This document shows positions 16,463 through 28,100 of a DNA stretch of 64,000 nucleotides, in pieces. The position numbers and the translations under genes are program-made. This DNA comes from Litomosoides sigmodontis (Eukaryota > Nematoda > Chromadorea > Rhabditida > Onchocercidae), in contig OY718803.1 of NCBI GenBank assembly GCA_963070105.1, positions 9,033,823-9,097,822 on the forward strand. The letters are read 5' to 3'. Every line of letters begins with the position of its first letter. Position 1 is the first letter of the stretch. The notes below the pieces were generated by a model that had not been told where the DNA came from, did no database searches, and was given only the letters and a program-made list of their open reading frames with translations.

Positions 16463-17858
16463 TATAATTATATAATAATTATATTATAATTATAATTATA
16501 ATTATAATTATAATTATAATTAATAACATTAATAATAATAATAAATATTTATAATAAATAGGCGATAAAAGTCACGCCCACTTTATTACGGACCGACCAA
16601 AAAAAGCTTTCAGGATTTCGGAAATGTTTATTTGAAGTGTCAGTTCTCGAGGGGCTGAAATAGTAAGCAAGCGATAGAACAAGTCATTGCATAACTGATT
16701 TCCGGGAAACTTAGCATCAATCATCAATCACCTATGGTAATGCTTGCTGATTTTTTTTTTAATTTTCAAGCTAAATAAATAAAAATTTTTTGAATTGTAA
16801 TTTTGAAATTTTTTCTGCCACTGCTAAGTTTTTAAAAGGCAGCAAGAAAAAAGATTTGGTTTTTGATAGGGTCAGTGGAGCTTCTTTTTTTTGGGTGCTT
16901 GAAAATGAAATAATTCGAAACGAAGTGATCGTTTTCTGCTTCTTTGGAAGAAGTTTAATTAAATGACTAAAAAAATCGATTGCTTTTAAATTGGAAAGCG
17001 TCCATTGCAGCTGTGTTAATTAACAGTTGTTTTGGTCTAAAAATAATTTGCATATGCAGCATGGTGCATGTTCGATAACTCATTTGATTACACTTAAAAT
17101 CAACCCAAAATTGTTGCTCAGTTTTTGAAAAACAATATATTTTCAAGAAGCGCGTAGCACATGTAAGCAATTGAAAGGAAAATAAATTTTCAAGGGATAA
17201 AAATTAAAAAATTTATTTTCATCCACTTATTTTCCTCTCATCTCTAACGCTACTTTCTCAGTGTGGTAAATTTTATTTTGTAAGTATTTCTGCTATTTCT
17301 AAAATTCAAAATATTTTAATAGTAAAAATTATAGTTTTTCAAACTGTAGAATTATTATACTCAATGATATAACAGTCATATAGCAAATTCTCCCAGTTTA
17401 GTGCTACGAATGAATTTAAGTTAACTTTGCTTTGCAATTAAAAAGTAATAAATTGGCACAGTTAACTCCTTCAACTGACAATAAACAAAGTTTTAAATGG
17501 GAAAGCAAAAGAAAAGGAGTGAAAGAATAAAAGTTAAATTTAGGGAATAATTATGAAATTTATTGCTCCTTAATTTAAGCATAATTTTTAAGGCCATATA
17601 AAAGGCATTCCGAATTTTAAACTCAAATGACCAATTAGACGATAATGCAGATGTGTACGCAAAACTTAAAAAAATAACAAATTTATTTGCCATTTTAAAA
17701 ATTAAATTTTTGACGGAAAATATAAGACAATGGAAGGGGAAAGAAAGCTTAAAGCCATTGCGATGAAAGTTACATTTAAAAAAAGAAACAATAAAAAGAT
17801 GGTGTGTAGCCTTTCAATTTAATCTTTTTTACAACCGACCGACCTAATTTTATTTCAG

Positions 17859-17969
17859 AAATTTCAATATACAACACGTACGAGTGCAAGAGCTCAACAT
17901 TGCTTAACGTTGCAAACGAGTACTACCAGTAGCTCTTTCAAAATTTTTATCGCTAATCTTGTCTTATGA
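17859..17969 (+). CDS. Candidate plus-strand exon, unknown protein
   Basis: A strong acceptor (CTAATTTTATTTCAG) opens 36 codons in phase 0 before TGA at 17967-17969. The peptide is Ser/Thr/Gln-rich in its middle (LQTSTTSSSFK) and contains no poly-Phe/Lys run. No partner exon was found, so it could be a lone terminal exon or chance. Confidence 0.22.
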   Translation, partial: KFQYTTRTSARAQHCLTLQTSTTSSSFKIFIANLVL

Positions 17970-19709
17970 AATTTTACCGTTAATTTTGTTAAGGTTAGAG
18001 AAATACTGCTGTATTCAGTTAGCGAAAGCAATTAGCAGAAGTCAAAAATTCTTGAAAATGCCAATGCAGCTGTTGGGGTTTAAATAAAATCAAGTTAAAC
18101 TATTTCAAAAGTAAACTAATTTCAGAAGCTATCAAGAATCATTGTGGTCACTGTGATTAAATTGTAAATTTACGCAAAAAAGGTCATGGGTTGACATTTT
18201 TTTGACGTACGCCTAACTTCTACTTTGATTTACGTGATGGTTCCTATGATTTCTCTCCCATTTTTTTTTTGTTTTGATATAACTTTTTTTGCCTTTATTT
18301 TAAAATTATTTTATTTTATTCAATACTATACTCAGAATTTTTCGATTACCTTACAAATTACCGGTGATGATTTTTGACAGGAATTATCACTGATAACTTT
18401 TCCGGTTACTCTATCGATTATTAGTGATAATTTTTGAAAGTGAATTCATATTTTACTTCTTATATGTTTGAAGTTTTAAGTTGCGTTGCTTTTGTTGCGT
18501 TGTAAAAGACTTATTGTTCATTTTCCTCGCTTAGTTTATTAATTATCCACAATTTTTATTTCATATTTCTTCCAGCCATTTCCCTCACAACTCAATTATA
18601 CTTTTAGCAATTTCATTGATGGGAAAACCATCAAAGAGTATTTGTACGACAAGAAATGAGTTATTGTTACTGTCACAAGTAACTCTTATCCATTTGCAAG
18701 CAGACAATCTCATCCTTTTATTTTCATTTCTAAATTATAGTTGAAATTTTTGAATATTTTTTTTATTCTTATTGTTACCTAAAAAATTCTCTTCTCATTA
18801 TCAGTTAGCCTATTCAATTTTGAAGCTAAAAAAAATGCAGGGGAAAAATTTCGTTTAGCTAAGAATATTCCTTTTTCATCGAGCAATGTGGTTGGTCACT
18901 TACTTAAATTGAATTCGTGAGTTTTTAAGGAATAATTTCAAAGATAGAAATAATTCAGAAAATTTTTGTTTTTTTTTCTCTTAAGTTTAATAATTGTTAA
19001 AAATTTTTTTGAGCAAAAAAAATTATGCCCACTGAGAGACATGAAAGGAAAAATAGGAAAGTTATTAAAATAATCGCATAATGATCGTTATTTTTGATTA
19101 AAAAAACGAAGAAAGAAAAATTAATTTATTAAGATTGCTAAATTTGTGATGAATAATAAATAAAAATTTTCTATGAAAAACATACAAAATGGAGTTTGAT
19201 TACTTCAAAATAATCAAATTAGTCATAAGTTGCAATATTGGAATTACTTTACTCAATGAAGTTAACATTCGAAATTTAAATTTGAAAATCAAACATAATT
19301 TAAGAATGGAATAAATTAGGTGATATTCGATGTGAAATCAAAAAAGAAAATGAAATTAAAAAAAATAGGGTAAAATATATAAAATAAGAGCTCGGTGAAA
19401 ATGGTAAGCGTTAAATCTGTGGAAAATGAAATGTTTAAAAAATTTTGGAAATTCGTCGATGATTGATATTTTAGTGGAGTCCTATGGTAGTGGGAATTTT
19501 TGCGCAAGCAGACGGGTCACACTCGTTTCATTCCACATTTTTCATTTTCTTTCTTTCTTTTTTTTCTCCTCTTCCAGTAATTGAAATTAATCTCACTAAA
19601 AGGACAGAAGCTTTTCATTTCATTTTGATGAATAAATTCAATTACGTTGTGTTCGAATGACGAATAGCTCATTTAACAAGAGGATTTAAGTTTAAAAATT
19701 TTCTGACAT

Positions 19710-19711
<2 letters not shown>

Positions 19712-19742
<31 letters not shown>
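19712..19742. repeat. (CT)n microsatellite
   Basis: About 15 uninterrupted CT dinucleotides. Confidence 0.95.
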
Positions 19743-19746
<4 letters not shown>

Positions 19747-20385
19747 TTGAAACTTTTTTTTCTGTTTTGGGAAATACTTTATGTTATATTTCATTGTTAA
19801 AAGACGGGAAATGCAATGTAACATTTATAAAAAAATACTTAACAAGTTATATTAGGTCACTTTCTATTTCATTAAATCAATTGGCGAACTAATTGATTGA
19901 ACAGGAAATCCGGAATAGCAAAGATCGGAATGCTAGAAAACTAGATAGAGCGGAACAGCAAAAATTAGAATGATGAAAAATTAGAAATTCTTACCACTAA
20001 AAATAAGCTTCAAAAATTTTTTTTTTGAAAAAATTTGATTGAAATTTTTTCAATTTTCAAAATTTCCCGTGTTGTATGGATCTAAGTGAACTCATTTTTT
20101 TCAAAAAATGGAGTTAAAATGTGAATTTAGGAAGAGCTTCCCTTCCTCGCCCTGTGAAACATAAGATATTCCCAAATTGGCTGTTAAATTCTAAACTTCT
20201 TTTTCCATCGTACTGAAAAGGATTGCTGTTTGCAGTACTTTTCTAGTCAGACGTAAGAACGTGACTAGAAGTGTAAGGTGACGTGTGTAGGACTTGTGGT
20301 CTACGTGTGTTGTTGGTGCCTCATTGAAAGGAATGTAGGAGAATAAAGACAAAGCCATCGATCACACGGAGGCATCTTTGATGTA

Positions 20386-20391
20386 TTTATT
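20386..20391 (-). terminator. Polyadenylation signal of the collagen gene
   Basis: AATAAA on the minus strand, 68 nt beyond the TAA stop at 20459. It is the first good signal after the collagen coding region. Confidence 0.55.
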
Positions 20392-20458
20392 AGACTCATG
20401 CGAATGGCAATGAGTGTGAATTTGGTGAGAGAAGAAGATGGGACTGCTTGTGAACTTT

Positions 20459-22078
20459 TTATCTGAGAAGAGCGCCAGGACCAGTCCTTGGCGGAGGACA
20501 ATGGTCACAAGAACCGGGCTGTCCAGGTGGTCCTCTAGGTCCTGGTGGTCCATGCGGTCCAGCTAAACCGTCTACGCCTTTCTCTCCCGGATCGCCTGGA
20601 GGTCCTGGTGGACCTGGTTTACCTGGTTGACCATCTCGTCCAGGTGGTCCAGGAGGTCCTAAAATGTAACGTCTATTTCGTAGTCGGACATGAAAGTGGC
20701 TAAGAAAAAGGGAAAATGAATTTCTGGTGATGCGTACCTTGAGGTCCAGGAGGTCCAGGAGGTCCTGGAGGTCCAGGCGGTGCACCATTTACAATCTTTC
20801 CCGGTTCACCTGGGGGTCCTTTATCACCCGGTAATCCTGGTGGTCCTTGTGGTCCTTGAGGTCCCGGCTGTCCTGGCACACCAGGGGCACCATCAATTCC
20901 TGCAACAAATAATGATTGCTGATAGGGACATTCACTTGGGTAAAATTCCAAAAAAACCTGTCACCTGGAGTTCCAGGATCTCCTTGAGGTCCAGGTAAAC
21001 CCTTTGGTCCCGGAGGTCCAGGTGGTCCAGGTGGTCCAGGTGGACATTTCTGGCATGGTGGTTTTGGAGTTGGTCCAGGAAGCAAACTACCATCACGTCC
21101 TGGTGGTCCTGGATTACCTGGTCGTCCTGGTGCTCTGAAAAGCTCGTGCTTAGTGTCTTCATAATTCTGTCAAATCTACCTCAGTTACCCCAATAAGCAA
21201 GCGAAAAAATAGACAAGAGGCTTTTTAGTGATAGCTAAAAAGCCAAAATCCTGTAATAAATGTATAAGGTGCCTCCTAGACGAGAAAGAAACAGAAAAGA
21301 AAAATGATTGCAACTTCTTTGTGAACAGTGAAATTAAACCGAAAAAATGCACTACCAACCCAGGTCGTCCATCACGTCCGGGTGGGCCCGGTGGTCCAGG
21401 TGGTCCAACCTGACACGAACAGCAACTCCCACTAGCAATTACGTTTGCTTCTTGTTCTCGGCCAACACTTTTTGCATCATACTGACGTTTTTTGCGTTGC
21501 GTTGTCGTGGACGCTAAGGAAGATGTAATCGTTTGTAAGTGTACCATTTCCTTCCACATATCTCTTGAACGAGTCTGAAAATTCTAATTCAAAAGTTTCC
21601 AAATTATCTAAAGCAAAGTATGGTTGACAAACACAAAAAAAGTTATTGCTATGATAATTTAACTGAAGTGGACAATTTTTTCTAAAAAAAAAAAAAAAGA
21701 GGGCCACATAATTTTAAAAGTAACTAAATGCAAATCATTAATATTGGATCTAAAAAATTAAAACAATAAGATAAAGCAATTGTAATTTGATCAGTCATTT
21801 TCATCATTAAAAAATTTCATAAAAATATGGAAGGAATTGTTGAATACGTGATAATAAAAAGGTGTAATTTAAGCGAACATTCGTCTAATTAATTAATTTA
21901 ATTTTCAGCTTACCTTACAATAGTCAACCTCATTTTGCATGAATGAGTGAACGTTTTGTACGTGACTGTAAATAATAGGTAACGTGATAACGCAACACAT
22001 CACCGATATCGTGGAGAAAGCAACAGCTGCAAAAGCAACAGGTTTCAGGGAACGTCGTTTCTGCTTCGGAATATCCAT
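20459..22078 (-). CDS. Nematode cuticle collagen, complete, 5 exons, 303 aa
   Basis: Structural protein of the exoskeleton, secreted by hypodermis. Exons (minus): 21914-22078, 21360-21574, 20965-21134, 20738-20899, 20459-20658; 912 nt in all, and each of the last three introns splits a glycine codon so the Gly-X-Y register is unbroken. Residues 1-55 form the nematode cuticle collagen N-terminal domain: a basic start ([10 protein letters not shown]) then a single signal-anchor helix (about 14-37). A subtilisin-type processing site, RKKR, ends at residue 85. Cysteine clusters CCSC (106-109), CQKC (154-157) and CDHC (288-291) bracket two main triple-helical blocks and are the usual interchain disulphide sites. 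The tail after CDHC is short and Pro-rich. The length is typical of the family. The particular col/dpy/rol/sqt paralogue cannot be named from sequence alone. The ATG lies 16 nt after a TTTTACAG acceptor. Confidence 0.93.
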
Positions 22079-22094
22079 TTGCTGGTGGAATACC

Positions 22095-22103
22095 CTGTAA
22101 AAT
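22095..22103 (-). promoter_or_regulatory. Putative SL trans-splice acceptor of the collagen gene
   Basis: GATTTTACAG read on the minus strand ends 16 nt before the collagen start codon. SL trans-splicing this close to the ATG is usual for nematode collagens. Confidence 0.55.
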
Positions 22104-23227
22104 CACTAGAAGGATAAGTTCATACTTTATCAAATTCCACTTATCCAACGCTTATCCGACGCTAATCCTTACGTCAATTAAATGTTCACTTTGCTGGATT
22201 AAACTTGCATTTCATAAAGCTAATGAATTAGTTATGTGAAGTGAAGCTTCGACAAAAATACCTTACTGAATAAATATTGAGAATTAGAGATGTTCAAAAA
22301 GATGTTAGAGTTAGAGATGCTCAAAAAAAAAAACATAAATAAACAACGAATTTTAAATAGCTAAATTTCAATTAGGTATTCAAGTAAAGTAGCAACTTCA
22401 TCGACTGAAATTAATTCTCTCATTTATGATCCCATTTATTTAAATATTTTTTAAAAACAGGAAAGATAAAATTTGAAAAAAAAAAGTTCGTTGATTATTT
22501 ACTGATCAATTGATAATAGCAAGCAATGTAGATAGCAATAAAATTAACTTTTCCTCTAATAAATTTTTTGATAAGCAAAAAAGAAAGCGATTTAACTAAT
22601 ATGTAAAAAATCACTGATAGGCAAAGCGTCAATCACAGGAAGTTATTTTAAAATCTCTCTAAGTGTTTCTTGATATCTTCAAGATTTTTAATGCAACACA
22701 TCCGTCTTGTTAGACGAGCAGTTATTTAAATTATTTTTATTTTTAATTTCTTAGGTACTGATTTTTTCACCTCAATTTGTTCAATTTCTATCTGATATGT
22801 CATAAATAAATGCAAAAAAATCTAGCAATTTTGTTCAGCAATTTGTGATTAATTTTTTCCTTAAATGCTTTCATAAAATAATGAAAAGAGAATTAGCTTG
22901 TTTCAGAATTCTTTAGGTTTAATAATCGATTAAAGAGAAAATTATCAAAAGTGAGGAATTAATTTTCAAATCAATTTTTTTTCTAGTTGTCTGCTCATTT
23001 AAATAGTTCGCATTTGTAGTAAAGAAAGAAATATACAATCCGAGGAAAGAGCTTGTTGAAATCAACAATGACGAAAAAGGACAAATTACTAATGAAGAAA
23101 AATTTTGAATACTTCCACGGATTAGTCATCACTCGGTAAAACTCCATGAAGAGATTGATAAAGAGGAGGAATCGAGACATTATCACCGCTGATGTTTATA
23201 AAGATATGATTTGAATCATTAAATGAT
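22104..23227. other. Collagen upstream region, no exon seen
   Basis: AT-rich. It should hold the collagen promoter and the 3' flank of the RAD9-like gene. A minus-strand open stretch at 22995-23186 starts hydrophobic (ATGTCTCGATTCCTCCTC) but becomes Phe-rich and has no splice support. Confidence 0.35.
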
Positions 23228-25108
23228 TTAGAGCAGCTCCATTTTGTAGTGCTGTAGTAGGTCAATCAACATATTCATTCCTTCCTTTTCCTGTAGTGAA
23301 TATCGACCTATATTTTGTTGTACTGTAAAGACGGTACGACAGGAAGATGGTGGTGGTGTCAAGAACTGAATGAAATGATCCATCAAAAACTAGGCCTTTC
23401 TCATGAATTATTTTAAACCATGGAAAAAAACCTCTTCCCATATGTCGATTGATTTAGTGGTACTTGAAATGATTAACGGCTTTCCAACGAATTGAAGTTC
23501 CATTGACAAATTAGCTATATTGTACTGGTACAGTTTAAAGTTATGATTTCTTTTGCTAAGCAATCATACTAGAAAGTGCTTAATTATCGGATAATCTCAT
23601 TTTACTTGTCCGATAGAGGAACAGTATGGCTTTTTTTTCAAATTTCAGATTTGATAAACATTCTTCATACTTAACTTTTTAGGTATTTTTATCAGAAATA
23701 AATTGTACATTATAAACACGAAGCCAAAAACAACAATAAACAAAACAAATTAATCATTTTTAAAGTTTTACCAGCTATTAAGCAGGAAATTGAACTTTTT
23801 TTATGTACAAACAAATTCCCCTTCATGTTATACAGAAAGAAAGATAGCTTAAATCGCTCAATTCCAATGAAAGTTATTTGGATTGAAGGATCTCATAAAT
23901 TTTTTATTTTCTAATCAATCTGAGAAGCTGCTCCAATGCGGTTCGCTACATTGTTCTGTTCAATGCACATTGCCAACAAATCGCATAGCCGCTAAAAATA
24001 CAAAAACTTATCAGGAAGTGAATAACAGCGTAATAGGACCATTTCACTATTGATAGCAAAGTTTTACACCAAATACATTAGCATTCTTTGTTATTACGTT
24101 TGTGTGCGGTTGAAAACCACCTATGACATGGCTTGTATTCCTATTCCCCAATTGATTTCACGTTGATCACAAAACATCTCAAAAATTTTGTGAAAAAATT
24201 TGAATAAATCTTTCGCGTTCGTTGCATTTGCCATACCTTTGACATATTATCATATCGCACAATAATTTTCTCGTCCAGGTCTTCATTTATGTTATATGAA
24301 AATTCATCAGTTTCATCGTGCTGCTTACAAGGAGGGTAAACGAGAACAATCTGATGACGTGGCCTTACTTCGCGCAGAACATTAATGAAATCGTCACTCA
24401 GTTTCTGCAAAAAATGCCGAGTACAAAGAATGATAATCCTGACACTGTGATTGCTCTACCACTAAAACTTTTATGAATCCCAACATACAAGATAGCTAAA
24501 ATCATTAATCATGATAAGGATTCGCTCGAAATGCTCACTTTCTGGAAATAAATAACAGCAGCAATAAATAGAGGAATGTGTATTTTATTTTTCAAATCTG
24601 TCGAAATCGCACGAAATTGTTCGACATCATTTCGTTCGACGGTGGAAAAAAGGTGAGCATAAACTGAACATTCCATCAGTAATTTCTCTATAATTTCTCT
24701 AAGGAATGATTATTGCAAAGAAAGAGCAAAAATGAATAAAAATTCATATTCAGAAACTAAAAAGCATTAACGGCATATGTTCTTAATACAAAATAGGATT
24801 TATTATGTCGAGGAATTAAGAAAATTAGTCGATCTTAAATAAATTATCGACAAAAATTGATAGAAGAACCATAGATCTCGAGTGTAGTCGACGAATACAG
24901 AGCACAGAGATTCTGAATTGCACCTCCTCCTTCCAAAAAATGCTGATTGCCACTTTAAGAAAAATTAAATTACAAAAATACAAACAAAACTGCAAAAGTT
25001 TTGCTCAACTTTTCGAAAATAAATAATGTTTCAAATCCATTTTCGTTCTTTGAACGTTACCTACTGTTGAAGGTTGGAAAGGACGAAGAAATACTTTTCA
25101 CGATATAT
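23228..25108 (-). CDS. RAD9-like (9-1-1 DNA-damage clamp) sequence, start not found, tentative
   Basis: Seven exons in phase on the minus strand: 25061-25108, 24870-24952, 24489-24541, 24237-24404, 23950-23991, 23432-23524, 23228-23365 (TAA at 23228); about 207 residues. What is seen: a block reading RLCDLLAMCIEQNN, then LSMELQFVGKPLIISSTTKS, then an acidic and proline stretch (WEEFLTPPPSS) and a tail ending HYKMELL. What is known: RAD9 proteins end their PCNA-like fold with a leucine-rich helix followed by a strand, a Gly-x-Pro turn and a further strand; the match is in pattern, recalled from memory, not by search. RAD9 would load with HUS1 and RAD1 at damaged DNA. The N-terminal part of the fold, with its ATG, is absent: the first exon begins 22 nt past the ttc-37 stop. 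If the 24-kb exon at 23950-23991 is read through instead, it meets TAG at 23911 and an AATAAA (23903-23908), an alternative short 3' end. Could also be a lineage-specific C-terminus of ttc-37. Confidence 0.45.
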
Positions 25109-25129
25109 CTGTATTGCAGCATTAACAAA

Positions 25130-28100
25130 TCATATAAAAGCTCGTGATATTTCGTAAAAATCTTGCCTTCTTAATGCAATTCGCTGTTTATGCAATTTAC
25201 AAATATCCTCATTTGGCCAGTTATGGCAACAAGTGATATAATGCATCGCATAATCCATATACCAGAAATATTCAGCCAATAAGCTTACGAAGAAAATAAA
25301 TTCATCAGTTCGATCACTTACACCTGAATGCATTCCCTTTAATATAGGGTTTACCATTTCTTTTAACTCAAATGTCACAGTTAAAGTACCACAAATAAAT
25401 TTTTGAATGTCTTGTTCTTTGTGTTATTTAAATGGAAAACAAACCAATAATTTCATGAACAGATTCAAAATCGAACATCGTTGCATCATTGGACTGTTTA
25501 CCTTGGGCTAAATTTTTCATCAGATAATATGTATATTTTTTCACTGCCAGCTCCTGAAATATACAGATATCTGAATTTGTATAAAAGATAATATAAAATG
25601 ATGCGTTTTCAATTTTTCTGACAAACGAGCAAAAAATTAACCACCGAAAGAATAGCTTCCAAAGCAAATCTTAAATCAACTTACAAAAATTAATCTAAAA
25701 TCAAAATGTGCTTACAGTTGGTCTCAAAGTTAACGAATGTCTATATAAATCCATGGTATCGTAATGATTTTCTGCTTCTGCTATTGTTGCCTGCAACAAA
25801 TCATTTCTGACTGTTTTAATTTTATTAGTTCATATTATCAATTATCAAAAAATAACTGATGTTCAAAGAAACAGTGTCGAATAGTGCTCGCACAGGAATG
25901 GATTCACGGCTTGCAAATGCGGCAAAATACTTACCAAAACACACCAAATTTCCGCTGATTCAGGATTGGTTTTCTGAGCCATATTGAGAGCTCGACGTGC
26001 TAAATCAAGCTGCAAAAAAACAACATCATGAAAAAAATCAGAATAAAAAATGTTTTAAACATAACATGCATAACTGAACATTTTTTACTTTAAAAAAACA
26101 ACATGGAAGTCTTCTTCTCTGCTCAATAACAGATTTTTCATCTTCAAATTTAAAATAACGATACATACCTGACTAAACTTCAAATACAACAAACCAAGCA
26201 AGAACCAAGCAGTGTCGTTTCTCATGTTCAATTGCAAGGCCCGTATGAGGCAATGCTGTATTATCAAAGCATTCCCTGATAATCCAACTGCTTCCGAAAG
26301 ATTTGTCCAATACATCGATTTCGTTGCTTTCGATGAGCAGAGTCTGATGGCACGTTTAAAACACTCGACAACGCTGCATACTATTATATTAAGATTCATG
26401 CACAGGAAATTTTACCCTCAATATCTATTTTAACTATCGACTGCAAAGTCGCAAAGGCATAAAAAATAAGAGTATAGCGCTTATTTTAGTAACTATAATC
26501 CAAATCGATTACAAAACAAACCTCATCGTAAAAACTTACTTTGGATATCCCGATTTATCTTTCATCAGCTGGCATTTCCACAGCAGGGCAACACCCAAAT
26601 CATTCCAGGCATTAGACCAGTTAGGACGCTTTTTTACCATGCAGCAATAGAAATGAATAGCTAATTCAACTGCATCCAACATAGACACAATTTTCCATAT
26701 TTTAGGAAACTCAAAATGTTGGAAAGTATCAGCGTGATATTTGGATGCTAATAAGAGCGCATCGGCAGCAAATTTGAAAGGTAATATGAATTCCGGATTT
26801 CGATCAAAAACTTCACCAATCATGCCAAAAAATTTATTAAGCAGATTAAATTGCAAAGAATAAGTTGACTTTTGAGCTAGTTTCAAGACGGATTCAGCAT
26901 GTAGCAGGTAGACACAATTCGCATTACTTTGGCCATCTTCAACGCGCACTATCAATTTCAAACACTGCTCAATTGCTTCTTCCAATTGGCCAGTAACTTG
27001 GCACATTTGTATAAACTAAAAAACAAGATTTCCATCGATGACTCTGATTTGATCTCTATCCACTAATTCTGTTAGTTATTCCTTTCAAAAAATACAGGTA
27101 ATTTTTACCCTTTGAAATCTGATACTGAGATATGGCAAAGTTTCAGACGCCAAACTTTAATTAGCGGTTCGGCCGTTACAAATTTTTTAGCTTAAAAAAA
27201 TCTTTTTGTTTAAAGTGTCAGCAAAATTCTTCGAACTAAAAATTCGGAGTGAATTTCAAAAGCGAAGAATGGAAAAAGGAAAAACTGTTAAATCCAAAAA
27301 GCATAAATCTAGAAAATAATTTGGTAATAGTGCGAAAGTTTTTCGAACCTGAATTTGAGCAATTTCGTTGTCTGGTTCAAGATCTATTGCCTCCTTGAAA
27401 GCTTTTATCGCACTTTCGTAATTTCCTCGCTTTTTATAAGCATCTCCTAGTGTAGTCCAGATCCTAGCATCTGTTTTATCAAGTGCAACAATGTGCTGCA
27501 TTTGATCAATTGCGGCATCAATCTAAAGATTTAATGAGATTTCAGAAAACATACAACCGGGCTAAAAGTTAAATTATTAGAATACTGGATAATTATTGAG
27601 TTCAACCCAGTCGCCGATCATGGGCTATGCGATCAAAAAAATCTTGTTTGACATTTTAGTATTATATAATTAAAACATTCGGTGACAGAAAGTGGTTTAA
27701 ATAAAACTTACATTCCCACTTTGAAGCTCTAGCAGTGCCAGTCTTTCCCGTGCCCAGAGATCTCTAGGAAAGATTTTCGAATATTGTAGTAAATATTTAT
27801 GCAGTTCTTCACGGCGACCTTCCAAACTGAGCAGTTCGTCTAATAACTTCACAATCTTTAAAAAGAAACAAAACAATAATATTTACACATTACATGTTGC
27901 ACATATCTTTGGATCATTTTTTCACCAGAAATAGAAATATTACTGATGCCATTTAAAAATACCGCATTTAAATTTTCGAAATTGGAAAAATAGTATAGAA
28001 AAATAATTTCCATAATTCTAACTGGATTAGCTCTACCTCCACATCATGTGGACGAATTTTCGCCGCTCTTTCTAAACAAGCTATAGCTTTAATTCGATTT

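Larger units (their letters stand above)
16530..20380. other. AT-rich intergenic region
   Basis: Apart from one candidate exon at 17859-17969 and a (CT)n tract at 19712-19742, nothing gene-like was found. The right end would contain the 3' flank of the collagen gene. Confidence 0.35.

Noticed and set aside
20780..21162. Other-frame ORFs over the collagen exons
   Set aside because: Shadows created by the Gly-Pro-Pro codon repetition; the spliced minus-strand frame with Gly-X-Y explains the sequence.
26212..26433. Plus-strand ORF of 73 codons
   Set aside because: Antisense shadow of a ttc-37 exon with clear TPR content on the minus strand.
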